Origin: Chamaea fasciata
Taxonomy: Eukaryota > Chordata > Aves > Passeriformes > Sylviidae
NCBI GenBank assembly: GCA_029207755.1
Contig: JARCOQ010000005.1
Location: forward strand, 51,859,563-51,923,562
Reading direction: 5' to 3'
DNA length: 64,000 nucleotides
A program made the translations under genes and the position numbers. The number at the start of each line of letters is the position of its first letter. Position 1 is the first letter of the stretch. This document shows positions 25,591-36,200 of the stretch, piece by piece. The notes beneath the pieces are model-generated. The model did no database searches. It was not told the DNA's origin and saw only the letters and a program-made list of their open reading frames with translations.

Positions 25591-26511
25591 GCTGTATTAC
25601 AAAGTAAAGGAATTGCTTCAGAAAGGTAACTAAGGAGAAATCACAGCATCATTTCTGCATGGTGGGAAGCGGAAGTGCTGTGTAAGGCAAAGTATTGTGG
25701 TGTGATGCTCCTCTTCACCCATATTCCTGATGTGGAACAGCTGCTTCAGGTATATTTCTCATGGATATTAATCTCTTTTCCACTCTCCAATAGCCATCTG
25801 AATTAAGATCCTGTAGGAGAGCTCAGGGGTGCAACTGGAAAAAACTGTGCTTTGAGGGGGGGTTGGGATAAACCACTGCACCAGGGAAAACATTTCCAGA
25901 ACTGGCACCTCACATTCCAACACTGCCTTTGCCAGCTTTTCCTGCAGCACTTTGCCATCTGAAAATGGAAACTGCTTGTTAGCCATGCAGGGCTACGTGA
26001 TAATTACATCTCTCTGTACTCTGGTGAAGCTCAGGAACATGAGTGCTTTCACAGCAGGATGTGAGCAACATGCAATAAATCAAGATCAGGGCCACACTTA
26101 GCAAATGAGTGCTAATGAGACTGCAGAGTTAGGGTCTGATAGAGAAAAGCTGGCAGTCAAAAATAATAAAAGTTGAGGCTCAAATTACAATATGCACTTC
26201 GCTTCCAGTTTGCCCTAGCTTTTGAACTGGCAGAAAATAGGCATTGAACTTACATTATCAAAAGAAAAATAAACAATCCATGAGAGCCAAATTTAGTATT
26301 TCCTTCGCAGGCAGGATCAAAAAACTCACTATCACAGGAGCCCACCTCTTTTTCACAGAGTAAACATTAGCAGCAGCAGTTTTGATGCGGAACAACAAGA
26401 TGTGGAAGCTCTTGAAATTTGAGAAACACTTTGCCCAAGTGTTTCACAGTAGTTTGGCAGTACAGAGAGAATGAGAGATTCTGTTCTCTGGCTACAGCAA
26501 TCAGCTAAGGG

Positions 26512-26592
26512 AGCTTGCTGGAGGTCTTTACCCTGGAGAAAGGGAGGCTCGGTGACCTCGCGGCTCTCTACAGCTCCCTGAAAGGAGGCTGC
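26512..26592 (+). mobile_element. Short CR1 LINE fragment
   Basis: TTACCCTGGAGAAAGGGAGG, CTCGGTGACCTCGCGGCTCT and CTACAGCTCCCTGAAAGGAG are the CR1 block upstream of the usual 3' end. Both ends are truncated. Confidence 0.82.
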
Positions 26593-26988
26593 CACTTTCT
26601 TTAAGACCTGTGTTCAGCGTAGAAAACCAAGTTCAGAAGAGTCAAAAACTTAAAACCAGGGCTTTGTGTGAGATCTCACAGTCTGAGTTAGTGGCATTCC
26701 CAGCAATCCCTACTGGAAAGGGCACGTTCTGGGTGACCTAGTCCTGAACTGCAACACCCTTGAAACCATTTGAGCACCTAAAGCTCAGTGATACATTTGC
26801 TTTGAGAGCCAAGGGAGAAAGGGACAATTGTTATGGCACATTCCCTCTAGTCCCAACCTTCAAAACATAACGATGCTCACCAGCTAAGCAACCGTGTTAT
26901 TTGCTTTTGTGGCAGAGAGAAATTGTGACAGTCCCCCCTTAACTGAAAAGACAACACTGGTGAAATACAGTTTACATGATTAATACAT

Positions 26989-26994
26989 TTTACT
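26989..26994 (-). terminator. NDUFA9: Candidate non-canonical poly(A) signal (AGTAAA) for NDUFA9
   Basis: No AATAAA or ATTAAA was found on the minus strand in the first ~200 bases after the stop codon. AGTAAA, a known weaker variant, lies about 80 bases past the stop. It is followed about 25-40 bases later by a GT/T-rich stretch (minus strand, 26964-26949) that could serve as the downstream element. This implies a short 3' UTR of roughly 100 bases. The call rests on spacing and motif only. Confidence 0.35.
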
Positions 26995-27074
26995 CAGTAT
27001 GTACACAGTTCTTCAAAGAAGTTGGGTCATCCAAAGGCAGTTTAAGAAGCTTTAGGTATCCCCCTTGCCAGCTG

Positions 27075-27242
27075 TTACATGGGCTGTGTTTTTGGCTTTG
27101 CTTCCTCCAGCTCAGCGTCCAACCAGCGGAACCTGCGGTGACGGCGCAGGACTTCGATGGCTTTTTGTTCCAGGGGGGTTGGTTCAATTCCCAGCTCTTC
27201 AAAACCAGGGAGGTCAGGAAATGTCATGTCTGTTGTGTGAAA
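27075..27242 (-). CDS. NDUFA9: NDUFA9 exon 11 (coding part), residues 322-376 and stop
   Basis: The acceptor is TTGTTGAAG after a pyrimidine-rich tract. It encodes [20 protein letters not shown] followed by [20 protein letters not shown] and an acidic/lysine tail ending KTQPM. The stop is TAA at 27077-27075. The [16 protein letters not shown] block is shared with mammalian NDUFA9. The length is 168 nt including the stop. Confidence 0.97.
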   Translation of the reverse strand, partial: FHTTDMTFPDLPGFEELGIEPTPLEQKAIEVLRRHRRFRWLDAELEEAKPKTQPM

Positions 27243-30200
27243 CTTCAACAAGAATGGGGAGGGTAAGAAAAGAATAAAAGATAATTCACTTGAAATGAAC
27301 AGCTTTATACCCAATGCAATCATTCTCCTGCCAAAAGAAGTAGAGGAAGAAGAAAGATTCAAACAGAACTGTGGCATAATTACACAAGGTCTTGTGTACC
27401 AAGACCTTCAACAGGCCGTACAGGTATTCTACATCCAGCAAAAAGTCCTTCAGGTTTTAATCCAGGAATTAATAACATGCCGGAAGTGCCTTCCTTTTCT
27501 CTCCATGCATTATCAGGGAGCATCGCATCGCAAAATTAAGCAGAACTCCCTCCAAGGCTATACTTGAACTCCAATTATGGATATTCTGATCTGTCAAGAA
27601 AATGTGTGTTGAATTATCACCTTTGGTAGATTGTTTAGCTCTGTTTATGGTTTAGAATATGGTTCTGCACAGGACAAATGGTTAATTCTATTACTGTATT
27701 TGCAACCCATATGTCTTAATCCAAGAAAACAGAGGTTTCTCTAATGCTGGTGTTTCTTGAAAGGTCTTTTAACTCAAACACATCTAATGTTGTATAGATT
27801 ATTTAAGTCTTGAAGAAAAGAGAAAAGTCTTGGAAAGAGGAACAATCAGACCCAGAAGTGACATAGAGAAACTCCCTTTTACACTACTCATGCTACAGCT
27901 GCCTTGCAGCAGCTTTAGCGATTTGGTGCAGGCTTATTTTATGAAATTTAACTCAAGAAACTACAAAGGCAGCTGGAAGAAAGTTTTTTGGAGATATTAC
28001 AATTATATCCTGGGGGACAATCAGGTTAAGTAGGCTATTGATACTGTGTTATGACAAAATACATTGAAATCCAATGCTGCAGAACAGTTGGGAGAGTTAC
28101 TCCATAATTCAGAAAGCAGAAAGTTTACGGAATGTGCATGACTATCTTTGCTAGCCTACACATATGCCAAATTTTGACATTAATACTTGCCAATTCCTAC
28201 TTTTTCCTTGTTTGCAGTTGTTTTTTTGCAAGTTATTTCTCCACCCTCATGAATACACTCTGAGAAGTCAGGAATAAACATGAAGTGGCAACATTCTCCC
28301 AAGAAATGCACTTGAATGTTAAGTGAGATTTTGGAATGTGTGCAGGGTGTTAGTTCAACTTCAGCTGTTGGAAACACCATTCCCTGGATGATGGAAGTGG
28401 TTTTAGTGCATCTAGAGGTACATAAAGGGACTAAGAGCAGGGAGCACTGCCCTCCTCACTTTGCACATCCAACCTCTACTTTTGGCTGTTTCCAACCCCA
28501 CGTGTTTTTGGGAATGCAAAACTGCAAGTGAGAGTTACAAATGCACAATGAAACATTTCCCAAGAGGGATTTTTGGCTGGTCCCACACTTACCCGATCCA
28601 CCTTGTCTCGTGTCAACCACGGTTCAAACGGATTCATCTCAAAGAATCTTGCAACTAAACTGTGAACAGAAGAAATACGGCAAAACTGCAGTAATTTATC
28701 CAGATACACAGAAATCTGGTAAAAATTATTTCAAACTTAATAGACAGTGTGCAAGAACTTGCTCTGAAGCTGTTCTTGCAAGCTCTGAGCTCATTAAAGC
28801 ACTAGATGCGCCAGCCACCAAGTTCTTAGTTGTGTTTCTGGTAATGAACTGTTCCTGAATTATCAGATCCTGTATTATTTTACTTTGGATGGAATGGAGA
28901 AGCAGATCTCTAGAAGTTAAAATGAGCGTTAGTGGGTGGGGAAAGTAAACCCCACATCCACTTCCCCACACACCAGAGGGTTTAGTCTTGCCCCTGCCTT
29001 TCATCCCAACTCTGTTCCCTGCAGTGTAGGCAGCAATACAATTAGTCACGAAGCTGGATTCAAAGCCTCCAGGAGAAAACAAACTTGTTGACAACTCAAT
29101 GAGTTATCAGCAACACAAACATGCTGGTGGAATCTGGAGCTATCTATAAAAAGGGTGAAGATTGGGATATCTGCAGTTTTCAGAAATGAGGTTTCCTTTG
29201 AAAGAAAGGAAATCTGATAGAGAAAAGAAAATAATGCTACAGCTCTTGCTCAGTGTCTCGAGACCAACAGCACAATCTCTTACAGGCAGGACCTCTTGCT
29301 GAAGTGTTCACCTGCCAGATTAGGATGTTACTGAGTTACTGCACATCAACACAACCAGGTTCATCTGCCTTTTAGGTGCATTCTTTTCTCAAAAATATGA
29401 GCTATCACTTAGTTTAGCCCATAAATAAAAAAGCGTAACATGGACTGCAGCAAACGTGAATAAAACAAAGAAGCACCCACAGAGCCCCTTTTTCACAAGC
29501 TGCTCTGGGTCACCTGAGCCATGTTATAACCTGATGCCTCTTGCAGCCAACAGAGGAACAGCCACTACAGTTTAGGATGTTCTAAAAGTGTTAGCCATCA
29601 GCACTGCCATGGATCCAATGCTGAGTCCTACTGGCACGAAGGTTCCAACTCTGGTGACTAATTAAGCTTACTAATTTACATTTTACTAAAAATGAGGAGG
29701 GTCAGGATGCCAAATAATAACACAGCCCCATGGTGCTGAGGGCTACTTCTGAAATGGCATTTGGGATAGCTCTTCAGAAAGATACGACTATTCCCTAAGG
29801 ATCAGGCCCAGGCTCAGTAGCAGATCCTTAAGATTGTGCACAAAAATCTGTCACAGCCTGTAGTCAGCAACATACACACGTTTTCCCTGTGGTATTTTTT
29901 AAAAAAATTTGGTTTGCTACTAATTTTATCAGATTAGGACCTTTTGCTACTTCTTGGCTCAGCAAACCCATTTAATCACAGAGTCACTTAGGCTGGAGAA
30001 GACCTCCAGGATGATCAAGTCCAACCTTTGCTGATCACCACCTTGCCAACCAGACCAAAGCACTGAATGCCATGTCTAGTTGTTTCCTCAAAACTTCCTG
30101 GGCAGCCCATTCCAGTGTTCACCCACCCTTTCTATGAAGAAACTCTTCCTGATGTCCAACCTGAGCCTCCCCTGGTGCAGCTTGAGGCTATGTCCTCTCA

Positions 30201-33200
30201 TCCTGTCCCTAGATGTCAGGGAGAAACGACTCTGGAATGAACAGCTATGTTAATTCACTAAAAGTATGCATTTCATGTACCAACCCATCAAATATAGGCC
30301 TGTCCCTGAGCTGAAGGCTCAAAACTGGCGAACGAGTACCTCAGGAATGGCAACTTCTGCAACCCCACCATGTTAAATAACAACTGGGCAGAGTAAAGAA
30401 CCCATGCAACAGGTATTTATGCTCCTGTGCTGCCAAGAGCTCACTGAATGAGGGTCCCACTTACTGGTAGAGAGGCCGTGGCAGGGGGTAGGGAATGAAG
30501 GCGTGGTGGGCAACAGCGTAGATGTACTCAACCATGTCGTAAAGGAGGTATCGGTGAGGGCTGCAAGGGAAAGCAGCAAATGTCACACCTCAGCCAGCTA
30601 CACTTCAGTATTTGCACCAAGAGAAAAAAAATCTTTGAAACCCTCCACCCCCAAGGCTACAAAAAGCCTGTTTCTTCAATCCAAATAATTTTTCAGCAGA
30701 GACTCCCCTGTGGTTCACAGGGAGGAGGTTTATCCTGGGGGACTGCAGCCTGTGGAAGGGCCCATCCAGGAGCTGGGAAGAAGCATGGAAAAGAAGTGGC
30801 AGGAAAGAACAGTGGGGATTTGGCTGCTGGCCAAGGCTAACCCACCACCACCACACTGGATGAAGTGCATTCTGTGTGCTTTGAAGGAACACCTGAATGT
30901 GCCTCCTTCCATGCTGACTCCAATTTTGAACTCAAGACTTCCAGCACTGTGACAGGAGTTTACTCAAGCCCACTTGGAAGCCAGAAAGCAAATGGAGAAT
31001 TAAGGACACTTTACTAACAAGACATCCCATCTTTGGTAGGAATTGGCTGTAGGGATATTGACTCACTTGCCTTTACTTGACTAAGAATATCTTGTTCTTT
31101 TCAAAAGCAAGATGAATTGTCCAAAAAATGCATTCCCCCTCTCTCAAGATGGAGAGAATGAAGCAGTCTTCCATCCACCTGCCTAAGAGTAACATAAACC
31201 ACTGAGAATTCCCATTCCTTTCTTGTTCAGATTCTGCCTTGGTATTTTAGGCTCTCTAGATGACTGAGCTGTTCGGTATCTCCCTTGGCTTTCCAGGCAA
31301 ATTTTTGCCATTGCAAAACATTCTGAAAAGTTCCGTGACACCACAAGAGCACACTGCTGAGCAGTTTGATAAACCCAGGATCTCACAGATGCCAAGGTCT
31401 GAAGGCATGAAAACTGAGCCTTCAACATGTTCTTCAGAAAAGTTCCAAGAGATCAGAGAATCATGGAATGGTTTGGGTTGGAAGAGACCTTGAAGATCAT
31501 CTCATTCCAACCCCCTGCCATGGGCAGGGACACCTCCCACTAGGCCCAGGTTGCTCAGAGTCCCATCCAACCTGGCCCTGAACTCTTCCAGGGATGGAGC
31601 AGCCACAGCTTGTCTGGGAAACCTGTAAATTCAGTCCCTAACTGTAGATCTACTGCCTCAAAGTCATTCTAATTCCAGGTGGTTTCCAGACAGCTTTACC
31701 AGAATTTTCTCCAAATCCATGTTGTCGCATGTTTCCCTAGCTGCCTATTCCTTTGTGTGCACATACATCACATGAAATGCAGTGGGGCCCAGATTAGGAT
31801 TTTTAGAGTGCTCACAGTAAGAGCCTGAGCCATTTTTCCTCCCAAAAAGGAGGTGGAATTTACTGCAGCTCAAACTGAGTGCATGGATGGAGAAATTAAA
31901 TGTACTGTGCAGCATGCCAAAAAATGACACCAAAAAGATGTACTACAGTTAATTAGAATCAGAAAAAGTGACCTACCCAGCCAAGGCATATGTTTTTCCT
32001 TTTGCATCAGGATTCTTAATTGCATTAATAATTGCCTTTGCTACATCAACCACCTGTGAGGAACAAAGTCCAACAGTTACCAAGAGAAAACAGGAACACA
32101 TGCACACACTCTTCTTTCAGAGGTGGTTTACAGACCAACACATCCACCCACCAAGGATTTGGGATTGGGATTTCATGGAAAACTTACATAGACTGGTTGC
32201 TTGACTGTTTTTTTGCCCAGAGCAAGAAGAGGCACACCACCAAACCAGCGCATGTCTGATGGAAAAAAAGAGAGAATCTGGGGATCCTTTCAGTACCAGA
32301 ATAACCAAGACATTTTACACCACACTGAGTGTGGATTTCCTCTGAAAATTGACTTTTCAATTTTCAAGAATTGGGAAGAATTCCCAGCCAATTGCAGCAG
32401 CATTTCTTTCAAGACACATATAGTTTCCATATTAATAGCAATGGGAGGGCTGCATTTGCCGTTTCTTTAGAGTGGCTCGGTGTCCTCCCCTCAAAATAAA
32501 ATGATTACAAAAGTAAAAACAAAGAGCAACATCTAACTAGGTTAAGAAAGAATTCTATCAAGGGGTGAGAATTTAGTATGTTGCTATGTATCCCATACAC
32601 TCCTGATAAAAACACACCTGGTCTGCTTTCCAGAAGCAAATCCCATTTTCTCTCTGTTCTCTACAGGCAGTTACACAAATCATACATGGGTTTACTACTC
32701 CAAGAGTACCTACTTGCATAATGATTGAGAAATCGGTCCTCTCTCCCAAACATCTCAGAGGGCTTCAAAATTACAGCATCTGGAAATTCTTCCCTCACTA
32801 CATTCTCTCCAACAGCCTATCAATTAAAACAAACACATTCATTAGATCCATGCTGAACCAAGCAGAAGAGGATGCTTTTCACAACAGATGGCATCCTTGA
32901 CTACAGAGCTGAAAGAAATTATGCCACCAGTAGTACAAAAATTATTTTTATCTAATATTATTTATATCTAAGCCATTTGATCCTCGAGGTGCTGCACTAA
33001 GATAAAGGTCTCACAGAAAGCCCAAACATTTCTCAGCAGCAGAAAAGAGTCTTTAGTAAATTCGTACACTGATTTCCTTCAAACAGACCTAGCTGGGGGG
33101 AAAAAACCAAACCCACACTGAACACAAAGTACATTCTCAGGAAATAAATATTTAAGTGGATTCCAGACTTACTTTGTTCCTGAGGTATTTGGAAGGACTC

Positions 33201-36200
33201 TTCATGCTAGCATTCAGGTGAGAGATATGAATGAATTTTTCCACACCAGCTTCCTTACTTATCCGTGCGATAGTTTGAGGAATATTTACAAATTCATCTT
33301 CAAATTTGAAGTTTCTAAAGCAAGGCAAAATCCAAATATTACTTTAAGAGCAATCAACAATGGCTGCCAATCAGCCCAAAATCAATTATTATGTATTACT
33401 TGAACGTATTATCAAAAACCTATACTGACACTCATTAGAAACAAAATTTCCTTTAATGAAGGACTCTTCATATAATAAAGATTAGAGGCAAGTGAAATTG
33501 CAACTGTAGTCTTCAATTTTAGCTTCGCTGCCTTTTCACCTGGTCAGATTAAATCAATATGAAAAATCCTCTTGCCCACTTGTCTGTGACAAATAGAAAA
33601 CTGCCAGTGAAAGTGAAAACAGATTACTTTTATTAAAAGAAGCACTCCTGCATCTTGAACCCTGAGCAAGGCTGTATTTTTACAAATCCTGTTCAAAATT
33701 TGCCTTGATTTGACATACTAATTACACTACAAAGAAGCTCAAGATTTCTGAGTAGCACAAGTCAGGGCAGATGCTTGGCAGGGGAGAAGCAGACAAAAAC
33801 AAACCAAAGAACACAGAGGTGCTCATGCAAATGGAAAAAAAAAATTGTCAGAGCATTTAGAACCATTTCAGAGTTGAAAGGGACTTCCAGGAGAAGCAAG
33901 AAGAAATCACCCCTCACTCTATGACATTCAGGGGGCCTAAATCAGGGGGTTATACTGTCAATCAGTTTGGTATCTGATCAAGAACAATACAGAAGCTCTG
34001 TCTCCACACAGAACTGACCTTATAGGCTGCCAAGAGTCCCAAAATTCTTTCCAACCATCCCAAGACTGCAAGAAAGAGAACTGGCTTCTCATGTCATTGT
34101 ATTGTCCCTGTAAGCACCCCTGCATCTTGACCATTTGCTTTGGGTAACAAACATCCCCATCTTAAAAACCTCCCTCTGTGACCTTATCTCCTCCCACAGC
34201 TCTTCAGATCCCACTGGAGTCCAAAGAAAGCCTTAAAAATACAAAGTTATTTTTGAGCTTTCAATAACTATCTGATCCTGGGAACCATCACTCCTGTTCT
34301 GCTCCCCAAAATAGATTTAGAAACACACGAGAATGAACAACATCCCTCCTGTAACCATGGAGTTTCAAACAACTCAGTACACACAGAGGAGCCTGGACAC
34401 AAGTACAAGGCAAGGAGGAAAGTATTTCATGGCAGGCTTTGCTTTTCTGGACTGATCTGTCTATCTAATCTTGCTCTCCTTCCTCTCCAAGTCCCTCACA
34501 GGCTCTGGGATGATTACAATGATTACTCTGACCTCGTATTTAACAAACCAGAGAACATGATCTCAGGGTTTCAGCACCACCACTGATCCCCACATGCATA
34601 AAATATGTGATCAACACATTCGTGCCACACAGTGGTCAAGTTTTGTAATGTCTGAAAGTTTTAAACATGGATCAAGACTTGTCTGTTTGAATCTAATGAA
34701 AATGCACAGAGAAGAAAGTTTGGGGAATTTAAACAGAATGGAACTTTCTGTTGTTGTCCTCAAACTTCCTTTTAATAATAAAATAAACTCTTTTCTATAA
34801 ATCATACTTCTTACACGAGTCCAGAAATGTTGAACCTCAAAGGGCTGTTCATTGAAAAAAGGACAACAAAAGCATCAGGTTTGTAAAGAGAGATGAAACT
34901 GGGGTCTACATTTGTTTCTGTCTACAAATTTTGCTCTACCAGAGCAAAAATTATGCACCATACAAAGGCAAGTCTCACCATTAAATTTTTGTCAGGCAGT
35001 TCTGCACAAGGCTTTAAATAAAAGGAACATAACTGCACGAACACACACACAAAGTGGTTGCAACAGGTATTTTTAATGTAAACTATGGGAAATTTTAAAT
35101 GGATTTCAAAAAGGAACTACTCTAAGAAATTATTACCAAGAATGATTCTGTAGCTAATATTGTCTGTGCCAAAATTCTATCAAGGAATGATGTTATTAGT
35201 CATAATCTTAGGGAGTCTCCATTAGCTATTCCTGTTTGATCATGGCTTTTCCTAGCAGGCTACAACTCATCACTATGTCCAAGTGACAGGATGAAATCTT
35301 GCTTCTGTGATAATGTAACCATAAATATAATGTAAATAAGAGTTAAATATAAATAATATGTCAGTGTAAATATAAATATAAGAAATTGGTGAGTCTCTGT
35401 CATCTATAGGAAGGCACTCAGGGACCCCCTATGAAGTATGTGAAAGCAGCACATTTGAATTTTCTGACAGAACAAAAGTTGCACACTGGAAAATTTTGGA
35501 AAGAATGCACTTTTCCAAAGCAGATCACAACCAGGACTGGAGTCAACCATTTAAAGAAATTTTACATGCAAAATGTTGGGGTTGTCTTTTCACAGAAGCC
35601 AAGAACATTGGCAACATCACTGCACACACAGGCTGCAAAACATGGCTACAATACCTGGTGCAAATCTATCACATACAGGAAAAAAAAACAAAGGAAAATT
35701 ACTTTGTTTCCCATTCCTTTCCGATCAGATTAATGACCACGTTGCTGTGCTCCACGGCTCTTTGGATGGAATCTTTGTCCTTACAGTCCCACTCCTGCAA
35801 GCAGAGCATCAAATGGGGAAAAGATGACATAAGGTGTAAACAGGCATCACCAAAGCAAGCTCCTTCACACCATTGCCATTTAAAGGCTGAACAACAGCTG
35901 GAGTTGTGTCTTTGGGAAGGATTACCAGGGGGTTGTGCTTCATCTAAGGCAGACTCACCATGAAGAGAAGCTGCCCCAGGTCACCCATGGGCCGCAGATA
36001 CATCAGGTCATACTGATCACAGCGATAGGGGATGATGACTTGAGAGCCAATGCGACCTAAAGGGCCACAAAAACCCCCAAAGTTTCAAACAAATACATCC
36101 CTTTAAGGAGACGAACTTCTGAATAAACAAAACTCCCTTCTCTCCCCGGCATTAAAGCACTATAATTAGACGTAGATATCCTGAATGCATACCTGCAAAA

